Shown: positions 19,406 to 28,110 of the stretch, in pieces | Layout of the letters: every line of letters begins with the position of its first letter | Position numbering within the stretch: the first letter of the stretch is position 1 | NCBI GenBank assembly: GCA_015075005.1 | Contig: JABTVC010000002.1 | Location: 186,001 to 250,000 of the forward strand | Direction of reading: 5' to 3' | Length of the DNA: 64,000 nucleotides | Source: Planctomycetia bacterium | GTDB lineage: Bacteria; Planctomycetota; Brocadiia; Brocadiales; Brocadiaceae | Made by a program: the position numbers and the translations under genes | Notes under the pieces: model-generated | The model's database searches: none | Told to the model about the DNA's origin: nothing | Seen by the model: only the letters and a program-made list of their open reading frames with translations

Positions 19406-19561
19406 ATGCCGGCGGAAACACCACTCCCGCATGGAGAAAAACTACGGCCCCTGCCCGGCCTGATCATGGAGGCGATCCCCGGCCTTTACGTTTTTCCCTT
19501 CTGGTTGCTCGTGGTCTGGTCTGTAGCCGTGTGGGGGACGGCGCGGAAGAAACCGAAATGA
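19406..19561 (+). CDS. Possible small single-pass membrane protein (51 aa)
   Basis: An ATG at 19406 opens a 51-codon frame, MPAETPLPHGEKLRPLPGL and onward, with one strong membrane helix (GLYVFPFWLLVVWSVAVWG) and a basic tail TARKKPK. This is the layout of small membrane subunits or stress peptides. GAGGTG lies about 13 bases upstream, a weak spacing. Nothing in it identifies a family. It may be real or a fragment of a larger lost membrane protein. It is the only coding signal in the 19278-19884 gap. Confidence 0.3.
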   Translation: MPAETPLPHGEKLRPLPGLIMEAIPGLYVFPFWLLVVWSVAVWGTARKKPK

Positions 19562-19712
19562 AAGAGATATCTTGCAAACGACCCTGGCAGGCTGTCCGGG
19601 AATGGTTTTGTAGATCAAAGGCCATACTACCTATTGACTAATTATTACACTTTGATCAATAGTATCTCACAAAAAATATTTTTACATTTTTGGCAAAAAT
19701 ATGACTAAGATT

Positions 19713-19745
19713 AACCCTGTCAGGGTTTAGAACCCTGACAGGGTT
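19713..19745. repeat. Dispersed palindrome pair, AACCCTG family
   Basis: Two 15-base near-palindromes lie back to back: AACCCTGTCAGGGTT, a short spacer TAG, and AACCCTGACAGGGTT. The whole 33-base unit can fold into one long hairpin. The same unit recurs at 49769-49801 with spacer TTA, and a half unit recurs at 47016-47038. No T-run follows. Confidence 0.7.
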
Positions 19746-19884
19746 GACTCTCTTCCGACTCATTCAGGTTAGGTAATATATGTTAATATCTGCAATCACG
19801 TTCCCGGACAACCTGCGAACCGCTGCCCCTTGAATCTGGATTATAAATTTTATTTCATGCCGCAGTTGCCCCATCCGTCAGGTT

Positions 19885-20448
19885 CTATGTGCCCAGCATA
19901 CCCTGTTTAAGTGCAGCGGAAACAGGTTTTCCCCCTAACCAGATGGCAAACAGGGCCTTTTTAAAATCAAGCCCGCTGACTGTTCCCAGAAGTTTTTCTT
20001 TACGATATACACGTACGCCATCTTCCGGAGTGTAGATGATGTCATAGATGTCCCCTTTTCTGGCTTCTTCTGTGAAGAACGAATTAAAGGTATCTATTCT
20101 TTCCTGGATAGGCCTGAGATCCCCCGTGGTGGCGTTATCAGCAAATCCTTCATTCCAGGCTTCAACCAGCTTTTTACTGGAAACTCCATCATAAATAAAA
20201 TGCATCCGGATTGCCATAGGTTCATCGGCATTGATAATCTTTTGCGCATCACCTTCTTTTTTTCTGAGATAAAGCCCTCCTGCATAAACCTTCACGAAGA
20301 GTTTTTTACGCAGCTCTGCCCCGTTTAAAATAAGCTGTTCCTTACCTGCCATGATCGTGTCTGGCAGGTTCATGCCGCTGATTTCTTTCGCCTGGACCGG
20401 CGTTATTACTGACAAGGCAAAAAATATTCCTATGAGTATCTTTCTCAT
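19885..20448 (-). CDS. Exported chalcone-isomerase-like protein
   Basis: This 187-residue protein has a signal peptide (MRKILIGIFFALSVITPVQA) and the bacterial chalcone-isomerase-like fold signature. Visible parts are a start ISGMNLPDTI, LRKKLFVKVYAGGLYL, MRMHFIYDGV-like strands (here AIRMHFIYDGVSSKKLVEAWNEGF) and a C-terminal FKKALFAIWLGGKPVSAALK. Bacterial members are periplasmic, bind small hydrophobic ligands and mostly have no proven enzymatic role. The ATG at 20448 has AGGAAAGGAATTG just upstream, while the TTG at 20457 overlaps that site. It lies 41 bases after the SYLF gene in the same direction, so the two may be co-transcribed. Confidence 0.8.
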   Translation of the reverse strand: MRKILIGIFFALSVITPVQAKEISGMNLPDTIMAGKEQLILNGAELRKKLFVKVYAGGLYLRKKEGDAQKIINADEPMAIRMHFIYDGVSSKKLVEAWNEGFADNATTGDLRPIQERIDTFNSFFTEEARKGDIYDIIYTPEDGVRVYRKEKLLGTVSGLDFKKALFAIWLGGKPVSAALKQGMLGT

Positions 20449-20489
20449 TATAATCAATTCCTTTCCTGGGAGAGTTAAGGATGCAGTTC

Positions 20490-21047
20490 CTACTTGTCAA
20501 GTTTCGTGATTTTTGTGCCCTGCAGACCAATGCCGCCCATCAATCCCTTCTGATTGAAGAAAAACGCATATATCTGTGATTGCAAGGTTGTGGTTGTTGC
20601 CGCCCCAGATACGCCAACGTCCACAACTACGATGGTCGGGCCGACACCTAGCTCCCAACCGTCACTTTTGTCGAGCCAGTTCATCGCGGACTCGTTCATA
20701 AAAAACAGCGCGTACCCATATTTCTGCAAGCCGGCTTGCAACCCATACGAAAGCTGCACGGTATTGTAATATCCGGCAGTTCTCCCCTGTTTAAGGAGGG
20801 CGCCTTCACCATATTGTCCACCAAGAATAAAGCCACCTTTGACGATCCCCGGAAAGACAAGGATGCCACTTGCCTTTTCTCCCAGTGCCTTAGCTGCGGG
20901 AGATTTCACATACAGTTTCTCCAGTGTGCTCCTTGCATCACGGTCAATTTCCTCCGCACTAGCCGCCCAGGCGGTATGTGCACCCACGAAGATGCCAGCA
21001 CTGAATGCGAGCATAAATACCATGACTTTCAAATGAACGTATTTCAT
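20490..21047 (-). CDS. SYLF-domain (YSC84/DUF500) lipid-binding protein
   Basis: This 185-residue exported protein has a signal peptide ending near WAASA and one SYLF domain covering the rest. Family marks are ARSTLEKLY, AAKALGEKASGILVFPGIVKGGFILGGQYGEGALL, TVQLSYGLQAGLQKYGYALFFMNE and a final NQKGLMGGIGLQGTKI. SYLF domains bind phosphoinositides in eukaryotes; bacterial versions are envelope proteins of unclear job. AAGGAG 10 bases before the ATG supports the start. It sits 24 bases downstream of the gene at 21072-21563, suggesting an operon of small exported proteins. Confidence 0.88.
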   Translation of the reverse strand: MKYVHLKVMVFMLAFSAGIFVGAHTAWAASAEEIDRDARSTLEKLYVKSPAAKALGEKASGILVFPGIVKGGFILGGQYGEGALLKQGRTAGYYNTVQLSYGLQAGLQKYGYALFFMNESAMNWLDKSDGWELGVGPTIVVVDVGVSGAATTTTLQSQIYAFFFNQKGLMGGIGLQGTKITKLDK

Positions 21048-21071
21048 CGTTGTATTCTCCTTTTTAAATGA

Positions 21072-21563
21072 TTATTTACCTGTTTGTATGAGAGGTATGC
21101 TTGCAGCAAATTCATAATCCAGCGCTGCCTGTATCTTGTTCTCGATTTGGTAGTAGCGCACTACCTTAACCTCCGGCAATACTTCGCGAAACTTTGAAAG
21201 ATAAGCCTTGCGGAGCTTCAGTGTCAATGACTCGATGGTCATATATTCATTAAGCAGTTTCCTGGCAATATCCTCAGTCATATTTCCATAGGCATCCCTA
21301 TAATCCCCGATCAGCTTCGCGGTACGGACACGAATAAGGAACAATTCGTCCTGATACCGGGTATAGACAGGCCAGAAGGCCTTCGATTCAGTCTCCGTAA
21401 GCTGCATGTTGTCCGCAACAAGGAGCTTTTTGTCAGCACGTACCTTTTCGACGACCAGTTGCATGTTGTCCGCCGGCTTGTCCTGCGCGGTCGCAGTAGT
21501 TGCACATGCCATGATCGCTACGAATCCCACCCAAATAAGTTTGTGTTTCCTTTTTGTATTCAT
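21072..21563 (-). CDS. Exported helical protein, Spy/CpxP-like
   Basis: This 163-residue protein has a signal peptide (WVGFVAIMACATTATA) and a mature part that is almost all charged helix. The segment NMQLTETESKAFWPVYTRYQDEL resembles the LTxxQ-type repeat of Spy/CpxP periplasmic chaperones, followed by YRDAYGNMTEDIARKLLNEYM and a late RYYQIENKIQAALDYE. That resemblance (an L-T-E-x-Q/E turn followed by a long helix) suggests a periplasmic chaperone or metal/stress-responsive protein. No metal ligands stand out. GGGAGGAAAC before the ATG supports the start. Confidence 0.6.
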   Translation of the reverse strand: MNTKRKHKLIWVGFVAIMACATTATAQDKPADNMQLVVEKVRADKKLLVADNMQLTETESKAFWPVYTRYQDELFLIRVRTAKLIGDYRDAYGNMTEDIARKLLNEYMTIESLTLKLRKAYLSKFREVLPEVKVVRYYQIENKIQAALDYEFAASIPLIQTGK

Positions 21564-21824
21564 GAGTTTCCTCCCTTTGTCATTTCTTAATATAAAATTT
21601 CCAGTTCCACCCCATAAGGTACTTCATGTCATAACTGCACCTCGCTGTTCTGCACAACCCACTGGTTTGCTATAAATTTATGTGATCCCCTGCCTAACCC
21701 AGGCACCAGGAAACTGTGTTATCTTCTCAAGCATGTACTAGTATAACGTTTTGTTAAAATATATACATCAACAATAAGGGATCGGCGCTACCTTTTTCAA
21801 AGAACTAAATTGTTACACAAGTTT

Positions 21825-22665
21825 TTATTTTTGTCTTTTCTTCGGAAACAGCAACTGGAATTGGACGCGCAGCGCCCAGTCATCAGGCCCAATTGACGGA
21901 CTCTCCAGGTAATGAAATACCTGCACCTGGGCATTCATCGCCTGCTTGCCTATCTTAAAAATCTTCCCAGCGCCGCCCCCCACAGGAACGACCCACTGCT
22001 CAGTATGTTCCGCCTCCCAGTTTGCTGTGATGATCGGGGCGGTCGTGAGATACCAGCCTTTACGTAAATTGTAGTTAAAGAAGGGCTGCAAGAGCATCTG
22101 GTTAACCTGGGGTTTATCGATGTTGCCTGCACTGGCAAAGGACCATACATTGTTTGCGAGAGCGCCGAAGACCATGGGTCCCCTCATGGCCAGGAGCACT
22201 CCGGTAGGTCCGGCGCACCATTTGTCCTGACCAAGTATGTTATTTGTTGCGGTGGGAAGTTGAAAGGCAGGACCTATGCCCCAGATCAACTTACCAGACT
22301 TAGCGGGTGAAAAAAACATGCTCTGAAAGGTGTCTCCAAGTCCGAACGTTTCTCCTGCATCAGGTATAAGCTCCCGGCATATGGATTAAGGGCAGAATAG
22401 TTCGGGAAATGAGATTCCATTCCTGATTCAGTTTAAAAGGAATCACAGGCTGAATATTTAGAATATTCTGTTCTTTATTATCTGGTCCGAAGTCGAAGTT
22501 CGTAGTATTTTGAAACGGCAGACTGATCAGGTCGCTCACGGGATTTTGAGTTTTCCTTTGCAGTTCAGCAGTCTGAGCATCGTCCGACTGGCTTTGCGCA
22601 GGAGAAGTGCGAAGAGCACAAATACTAGTAACGATCGATATGCACATGCACGAAATTAATAGCAT
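21825..22665 (-). CDS. Outer-membrane transporter-like protein, one homopolymer frame break
   Basis: An exported beta-rich protein of roughly 280 residues is split by one extra base in the run at 22373-22375. With one G removed, PLIHMP continues into ELIPDAGETFGLGDTFQSMFFSPA and on. The signal peptide starts at the ATG at 22665 (MLLISCMCISIVTSICA), with GGAGGA about 10 bases ahead. Later blocks NPVSDLISLPFQNTTNFDFG, LIWGIGPAFQLPTATN, GPMVFGALANNVWS and LQPFFNYNLRKGWYL match a widespread family of MetA/phenol-degradation-like or neuromedin-U-like outer-membrane proteins found in Gram-negative bacteria. The function is not established. Confidence 0.7.
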
Positions 22666-22726
22666 TCGCAACCTAAATCCTCCGTTTATGCAGATTTTAA
22701 GAATTATTTCACTACAAAAACTAGTC

Positions 22727-23221
22727 TCACGTATATCTGAGTGAAGCATCTGTTTTATCGTTACTTTTTCCCGAAGGGATAAACAACTTTCCCGTCTTTT
22801 TTAACGTTGAAACATATTCAATTAATGCCGGGTTGATGATGGGATCATCGGGCGTGGTGAAGAACGCGGCCGAATCTCCGCTTTCCGCCGTGAACGGGGC
22901 CACGGCGGCAATCAGATCCTGTTGCAGCTTGAGTAATTCAGTGGTCGGCTTCGCGGCAATACCTGCGAGGCCAATGGCCTTGTCCGTGACGTAGTAGTAT
23001 TTGAAGGCCTCCAGCTTCATAGTCTTCACTTTAGCGCCGGCGAACACCTTGCCGGCGGCGGCATATACCTTGTCGAGATCAGCAGTGCGTACGAAACGCT
23101 GAATCAGTGTGATGTGCGGACGGTGCGTCGCGTCCAGGGCGAAACTTTCCGGGAAGACCCTGAGCAATCGGTCATTGACGACTTCGGCATGCCGGAGCAT
23201 CGTGGCGTCCGGCTTCAGCAA
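22727..23221 (-). CDS. 2H phosphoesterase (2'-5' RNA ligase-like), apparently lacking its own N-terminus
   Basis: The 164-residue frame has the two H-x-T/S-x-type motifs of 2H phosphoesterases. HRPHITLIQRF is clear; the second site is less clear, probably near GDSAAFFTTPDDP. Homologues usually begin with an export signal before TAIDILLKPDATML. Here the codons for SPVTAIDI follow directly after the TAG of the HAD gene and in the same frame, so no conventional start precedes them. Translation may begin at the TTG at 23221 or a later ATG, by coupling. RNA-end or cyclic-phosphate chemistry is a family guess. The GC-rich codon use matches the HAD gene. Confidence 0.6.
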   Translation of the reverse strand: MLKPDATMLRHAEVVNDRLLRVFPESFALDATHRPHITLIQRFVRTADLDKVYAAAGKVFAGAKVKTMKLEAFKYYYVTDKAIGLAGIAAKPTTELLKLQQDLIAAVAPFTAESGDSAAFFTTPDDPIINPALIEYVSTLKKTGKLFIPSGKSNDKTDASLRYT

Positions 23222-23245
23222 GATGTCGATGGCTGTGACCGGGGA

Positions 23246-24262
23246 CTACTCGAACGCGAAGACCTGTTTCCAATCATCCTTCATGCTGACGACGGTCCAG
23301 CCATCCTTCTTCGCCTGCACGTAAAGCGCCGGCGTGAAGGCGCCCAGCTGGACGTCCGGCAATCCTCTTGCCGGACCGTAGGCGTATTCGCGCGCCGCAT
23401 CATCGTGCAGCACCAGCAACATGAACCGCGCGCCGCTGCCGCCCTGTGTGTATTCCAACATCTGCTTGTCGCCAACGGAATTTCCGAACGCCATAATGGG
23501 CCGGCGGCCGATGTACTGGTTGATGGCGACGGGTTTGCCGGCTTTGTCATCGTTGAAATTCATCTCCGGCAGACGCACGAGGACGGGCTTGCCGTCACGT
23601 ATTTCAAACTGTGTCCTGATGCTGCTGCCGATGACCTGTTCCGGAGGGATGCCATAAACCTGCTCCGTCCACGCTCGCATGAACCCGATGCCACCGCCGG
23701 AGACCATGAAGTTCTTGAAACCGTTCTCCCGCAAATAGGCAAGCACTTCAAGCATCGGCTGATAAACACACTCGGTGTAAGGCTTTTTATATTTCGGATG
23801 TTTCGCGGTGGCGAGCCAGTCCCTGACGATCTGCTCGAATTCCATCGTGGTCATGCCCGCGTGCGTGGCCATGACGATTTCGAGGAGCGCGTGATCACCG
23901 CCGGCGAGCGCGGCTTTCAAATCGCCCTTGAGCAGCGAGGCGAACGGTTCCTTGTTCTTCCATTCGGGATGCTGCGGTGCGAGCGCCTTCACGCGGTCGA
24001 GCGCAAAGAACAATTGAACGGGCACCGGCTGCTCTCACCAGAGAGTGCCGTCATTGTCAAACGTGGCGATGCGTTCCGGTACCGGCACAAAATCCGGAGA
24101 ACCTGGCTTGGTGACCTTCTCGACGAAGGCGACGATGGATTGTTTGGCCGGGCCGTCGTTCCACGATAAAAGTGCATCAGCGGCGTGAGCGATGGTTGTG
24201 GTGAAAGCCAGTACACCAACGAGCGCGGCGACCATCAGGTTTCGTATGTGTGTGGTTTTCAT
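23246..24262 (-). pseudogene. Exported HAD-family phosphatase with an in-frame TGA after the DGTLW motif
   Basis: The reading frame begins at an ATG (24262) with GGA upstream and encodes a signal peptide (VAALVGVLAFTTTIAHA). HAD motif I follows in ATFDNDGTLW, where the second Asp acts as acid/base. A TGA at 24035-24037 comes next, after which the same frame resumes as EQPVPVQLFFALDRVKALAPQHPEW. Motif II (FMVSGGG) and motif III (GNSVGDKQMLEYT) are intact, and the frame is open for 260 codons. Homologues as I recall them have Ser or Cys where the TGA stands. It could be a nonsense mutation, a sequence error or, less likely, a recoded codon. A GTG after the stop could give a shortened product without the nucleophile. 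Confidence 0.65.
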
Positions 24263-24299
24263 GATTGTGTCCTTTCTGTTTTTTATTGGTTTTTTCATT

Positions 24300-24421
24300 T
24301 CATTTCGACGGCATGTAAGGGTCGGATGTGCCCATCGGAATGAGCGGATGCTGTTTCACGCCCTGTCCGAACGCGCCCACGATTTCCAGAACCGGACCGC
24401 CCGCTTTGAGTATCCAGAGTC
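24300..24421 (-). pseudogene. C-terminal fragment of an unrecognised gene
   Basis: Between the second sulfatase and the HAD gene a minus-strand frame reads KAGGPVLEIVGAFGQGVKQ, then HPLIPMGTSDPYMPSK and TGA. It begins immediately at the sulfatase stop without a start codon. The low-complexity-free, protein-like reading suggests the tail of a gene whose 5' part was lost. I do not recognise the family. Confidence 0.35.
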
Positions 24422-26083
24422 TTACTTCGATCCGTGGCTTTCCTTTAGTTTTTCCATTACTTCATCCAAATTAAAGCTGGCCGCCTTCTGCCGCTGCGGG
24501 TAGTCCCTGAAGGTCATCAGGAACTGCCCCACGAACGCCTGCGCAGGCACCAGCGTGAACACGTGATCAATCAACCAGTCGTAGTAGGTGTTCGATGTGA
24601 TGTCGGCGCGCTCGTACGGATCCGTGCGGAGATTGAAGATCTTCGGAAACCGCAAGGTAACGAACGGCTCCGCCCAGATGCGCAGCGTGCCCTGGACCCG
24701 CTGCTCCATGAACACGAACTTCCAGTTGTCATAGCGCAGACCGGTCAGTTGCTGGTCGTCGTTGATGTACAGGAACGACTCCCGCGGGCTCTTCACGGCC
24801 TGGCCGGTCAGGTAAGGGACGAGGTTGTCACCGTCGAGGTGAACCTTATAGGTCATGTCGCCCACCTTATAACCCTTGAGCAACTTTTCCTTCACCTGCG
24901 TGTCGCCGGCCATGGCCAGAAAGGTGGGTAGCCAGTCGTGGTGAGCAACCATGTCGTTGGACACCTGGCCTGGCTTGATCTTGCCCGGCCAGCGGACCAT
25001 GGCAGGCACACGGTAAGCGCCTTCCCAGTTCGAGTTCTTCTCGTTGCGGAACGGCGTCATCGCTCCGTCCGGCCAGCTGTTCATGTGCGGACCATTGTCG
25101 GTCGAATACATGACGAAAGTATTATCGGCGATGCCGAAGTCATCGAGCGCCTTGAGGATCTGGCCGACGTTCTTATCGTGGTCAATCATGGTGTCGTGGT
25201 ACGGGCTCTGCCAGCGTCCCGCCTGGCCAATACTCTCCGGCTTGGTGTGGGTGCGGAAGTGCATGTGGGTAAAGTTTACCCAGACGAAGAAGGGCTTATC
25301 AGCATTCTTCTGACGCTGGATGAAATCCACTGCCCGTTTGGCGATATCATCATCGATTGTTTCCATCCGCTTTTTGGTGAGGGGGCCGGTGTCATTGCAC
25401 ACCTGCTTACCGACCTTGCCGAAGCGCGGGTCCACCGTCTGATCGTCCGTGCTCGAGGCCTTACAGTCCATTACGCCACGGGGGCCAAATTTTGCACGGA
25501 ACGCCGGATCTTTCGGGTAGTCAGGCAGTTCCGGCTCTTCCTCGGCGTTGAGGTGGTACAGGTTGCCGTAGAACTCGTCAAACCCGTGCACGGTGGGCAG
25601 GAACTCGTTGCGGTCGCCCAGGTGATTCTTGCCGAATTGGCCGGTGGCATAGCCTTGCGCCTTTAACAGCCCGGCAATCGTCGGGTCTTCCTTTTGCAAC
25701 CCTGCCGTAGCGCCCGGCAAACCAACCTTGGTCAGGCCGGTGCGCAAGCCGGACTGGCCGGTGATGAAGGACGCCCGTCCTGCCGTGCAGCTCTGCTCGG
25801 CATAGTAGTCGGTAAACATCATGCCTTCCTTCGCTACACGGTCGATGTTGGGCGTCTTGTAGCCCATCACGCCGTGCGAGTAGGCGCTGATATTGGACTG
25901 GCCGATGTCGTCACCCCAGATGATGACGATGTTGGGTAGTTTTTTCTCCTGACCAGGTGCGGATGATCCTGCACCTGGTTGAACCTGTCCTGTGGTTGTT
26001 CCTGCTGTCTTTGGTTGTGCAAGGCATGTACCTTCCGCCAGCGCAATAATACAAGTAATTACAAGTACAAAGTATGTATTCAT
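24422..26083 (-). CDS. Arylsulfatase with a CxAxR maturation motif
   Basis: This 553-residue exported sulfatase has a signal peptide (FVLVITCIIALAEGTCLA) and a metal-binding start NIVIIWGDDIGQSNISAYSHG. The formylglycine segment C99-T-A-G-R103 is followed by ASFITGQSGLRTG. GKNHLGD and the second metal motif YSTDNGPHMNSWPDG are also present. C-x-A-x-R sequences are matured by radical-SAM anSME enzymes, whereas the aerobic FGE prefers proline at that position. The start at 26083 is chosen because AGGAG lies 9 bases upstream and overlaps the ATG at 26092. It shares strand and GC-rich style with the HAD/2H genes, which suggests a block acquired together. Confidence 0.9.
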   Translation of the reverse strand: MNTYFVLVITCIIALAEGTCLAQPKTAGTTTGQVQPGAGSSAPGQEKKLPNIVIIWGDDIGQSNISAYSHGVMGYKTPNIDRVAKEGMMFTDYYAEQSCTAGRASFITGQSGLRTGLTKVGLPGATAGLQKEDPTIAGLLKAQGYATGQFGKNHLGDRNEFLPTVHGFDEFYGNLYHLNAEEEPELPDYPKDPAFRAKFGPRGVMDCKASSTDDQTVDPRFGKVGKQVCNDTGPLTKKRMETIDDDIAKRAVDFIQRQKNADKPFFVWVNFTHMHFRTHTKPESIGQAGRWQSPYHDTMIDHDKNVGQILKALDDFGIADNTFVMYSTDNGPHMNSWPDGAMTPFRNEKNSNWEGAYRVPAMVRWPGKIKPGQVSNDMVAHHDWLPTFLAMAGDTQVKEKLLKGYKVGDMTYKVHLDGDNLVPYLTGQAVKSPRESFLYINDDQQLTGLRYDNWKFVFMEQRVQGTLRIWAEPFVTLRFPKIFNLRTDPYERADITSNTYYDWLIDHVFTLVPAQAFVGQFLMTFRDYPQRQKAASFNLDEVMEKLKESHGSK

Positions 26084-26251
26084 GGTATGCATCTCCTATC
26101 ACCCATTGCTTAAATAGGAACAGGACAAAACCTCTTCCCGGCATATTGGGTTGTTTTATGGGAATCAATAACAGCCCGCATCCTTCTCCCGCACAGCGTG
26201 TGCGGGAGAATGATAAAAGGCACACGGTGTGTACCTGCTACATCGCGAATG

Positions 26252-27028
26252 TTACCAGGGTTTTAACGTGAAGAATGAACGGTCTTTTACCTGGTAGTCT
26301 TTAGGCGTTTTCGCGAGTTCTACGCACTCCTCTGCCCAGTACTTTATGATGTCCTTTGCATGTCCCCACCAGGTGACTGCACTCAGGTCAATGATGCGCA
26401 TCTGGGCCTCCTGGCGATCGGCGAACATAAAGAGCGTCTCGCCGGTTACTCCGTCTTTCAGCCGTCCTTCGATTGCCACGCTTGGCCGTCCTCCTGCCGC
26501 CGCCGATCCGGCTCCAACCGCTATCCCCGCAGGACCAAAAACAGGGGCAGCCAGCCTGAGCGCTCCAAATGCAGCCTTGCTCGGCACCAGTTCTACGATA
26601 GCCAATTCAATTACTACCGTTCGTGGTCCTGTCAGGTTCGCTACTTTCCAGCCTGGCCTCTCGTCTTTTTGGAATGCCTCGCGAAACTTTTCTTCCGTAT
26701 ATTCAGCCAACTCGACGGCGCTTTCCTCAAGCTTGATATTGCCAGGATTGGCGGCCTTCCAGCCGGTTTTTTCCATGAGGTACTCTGTGTTGACGGGGGC
26801 GATTACAACGTAGTCGTAATTGTCCTTCTCTACACCGGGTTTTACCCAGACCCTATCAAAGGGAAACCGCTCCGTCTCCGGAGCCATACGTTCCGGCTGC
26901 TGTAAAAATCCGGTATCCGGCGCAGGCGCTGTTTTGCATCCCAATGGGAGAGTCAGAAGTATTCCTCCCAGAAGAAGCAATGTGCAGTTCGTGGTAATAC
27001 GTGAAGCAATTTCTTTTCTTATATTCAC
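26252..27028 (-). CDS. DUF3313-type lipoprotein
   Basis: This 258-residue protein starts at a GTG with AAAGGAGAA 8-9 bases upstream. It has a lipoprotein signal (LLLGGILLTLPLGC, cysteine about residue 31). The mature part contains the DUF3313 marks VWVKPGVEKDNYDYVVIAPVN, EKFREAFQKD, TVVIELAIVELVPSKA and a glycine/alanine-rich loop (GPAGIAVGAGSAAAGG), then VAIEGRLKDGVTGETLFMFADRQ. These are predicted envelope lipoproteins of unknown role. No operon partner is obvious; the upstream gap holds an interspersed GTCATTGCAAACGATTGCGA-like repeat on the minus strand around 27140-27170. Confidence 0.75.
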   Translation of the reverse strand: MNIRKEIASRITTNCTLLLLGGILLTLPLGCKTAPAPDTGFLQQPERMAPETERFPFDRVWVKPGVEKDNYDYVVIAPVNTEYLMEKTGWKAANPGNIKLEESAVELAEYTEEKFREAFQKDERPGWKVANLTGPRTVVIELAIVELVPSKAAFGALRLAAPVFGPAGIAVGAGSAAAGGRPSVAIEGRLKDGVTGETLFMFADRQEAQMRIIDLSAVTWWGHAKDIIKYWAEECVELAKTPKDYQVKDRSFFTLKPW

Positions 27029-27216
27029 AACACTATTCTCCTTTCTTCTCTATTTCTTTTTTCTTAAATACTTAGTACCAGATAAAAACATCTTTGTTAA
27101 GCCAGTTATCTACCTCTCCTTTCTTTGCTTTCATTGTTACGGTTGGGATTGCCTCGCAATCGTTTGCAATGACAATACATCTGTATTCGGGAGGAAAAAC
27201 AAAAGACGAAAACTCC

Positions 27217-27972
27217 TTAACGCGTAACTTTTTTCCCCGATTGATTGGCAACGGCCTGAGTAGCCAGTTTCACCATTTCAGGGTCTCCGAGGTAATACCT
27301 GCGTCCGGGAGTGAGATTATCCTCAAGTTCGTAAACCAGGGGAATACCGGTGGGGATATTGAGCTCAGCAATTTCTTTGTCAGGAATATTGTCCAAATAT
27401 TTCACCAATGCCCGAAGACTGTTGCCGTGAGCAGCAATAATCACTCTCTCTCCGGAACGAATTGCAGGAGCAATCAGCTCATGCCAGCAGGGGAGAAAAC
27501 GTTCTACGGTATCTTTCAGACATTCCGTGAAGGGAATCTGCTCCTTTGTCAGTTTCTTGTAACGCGGATCGTTGGCCGGGCTCCTCGGATCGTTCATTTC
27601 CAGTGCGGGTGGCCGAATATCATAGCTGCGTCTCCAAAGCTTGACTTGTTGTTCTCCGTACTTCTGTGTTGTTTCCGTTTTGTTCAGACCCTGCAGGGCG
27701 CCATAGTGCCGTTCATTAAGCCGCCAGTCTCTCTTAACCGGTATCCACATAAGATCCATTTCATCCAGAGTGATCCACAACGTCCGTATCGCCCGTTTCA
27801 GCACCGAGGTAAAAGCGACATCAAAGGTATAGCCCTCCTTCTTAAGGGTTTGCCCTGCCTGTCTGGCTTCTTCAGCACCCTTCTCTGAAAGGTCGACATC
27901 GGTCCAGCCGGTAAATAAATTGTCCCTGTTCCAAATGCTTTCCCCGTGTCTCACCAATACAAGTTTATACAT
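27217..27972 (-). CDS. gpmA: 2,3-bisphosphoglycerate-dependent phosphoglycerate mutase
   Basis: This 251-residue cytoplasmic enzyme interconverts 3- and 2-phosphoglycerate in glycolysis/gluconeogenesis. The phosphohistidine motif is [10 protein letters not shown] (H9), followed by [15 protein letters not shown], the acid/base region [13 protein letters not shown] and the second histidine in [24 protein letters not shown] and YYLGDPE close the sequence. The length of about 250 marks the dPGM family rather than a general histidine phosphatase. It is the one cytoplasmic metabolic gene inside a run of exported proteins and stands 10-20 kb from the sugar-phosphate cluster to which it functionally belongs. 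Confidence 0.95.
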   Translation of the reverse strand: MYKLVLVRHGESIWNRDNLFTGWTDVDLSEKGAEEARQAGQTLKKEGYTFDVAFTSVLKRAIRTLWITLDEMDLMWIPVKRDWRLNERHYGALQGLNKTETTQKYGEQQVKLWRRSYDIRPPALEMNDPRSPANDPRYKKLTKEQIPFTECLKDTVERFLPCWHELIAPAIRSGERVIIAAHGNSLRALVKYLDNIPDKEIAELNIPTGIPLVYELEDNLTPGRRYYLGDPEMVKLATQAVANQSGKKVTR

Positions 27973-28110
27973 AATTTAGGCTCCTCACTCCCCGCAATGA
28001 TATTTTTGTGCTTGCTTATTATACTTGCATGAAATCGTCATATGAAACGTTCACCAAAAAACCCGAAACTCTTCTATCGAAACATTCGCTATGCGTGATT
28101 CTATATACCT

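Noticed and set aside
19339..19641. A 100-codon frame in the 19278-19884 gap
   Set aside because: Arg/Pro-rich translation with no domain; a different frame at 19406-19561 gives the more protein-like membrane peptide.
24035..24037. Selenocysteine at the HAD in-frame TGA
   Set aside because: Not claimed as a feature: no convincing bacterial SECIS hairpin follows and no sel genes are in the window. A nonsense change or sequence error is simpler.
23114..24169. A 351-codon plus-strand open frame
   Set aside because: It lies opposite the HAD and 2H genes, which have family motifs; the plus frame is a GC-rich shadow without recognisable motifs.
24563..25666. Two plus-strand open frames (122 and 242 codons)
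   Set aside because: They are antisense to the second sulfatase, whose catalytic motifs are intact; no ribosome sites or motifs support them.
27094..27888. A 264-codon plus-strand open frame
   Set aside because: It is antisense to gpmA, a clearly conserved enzyme.
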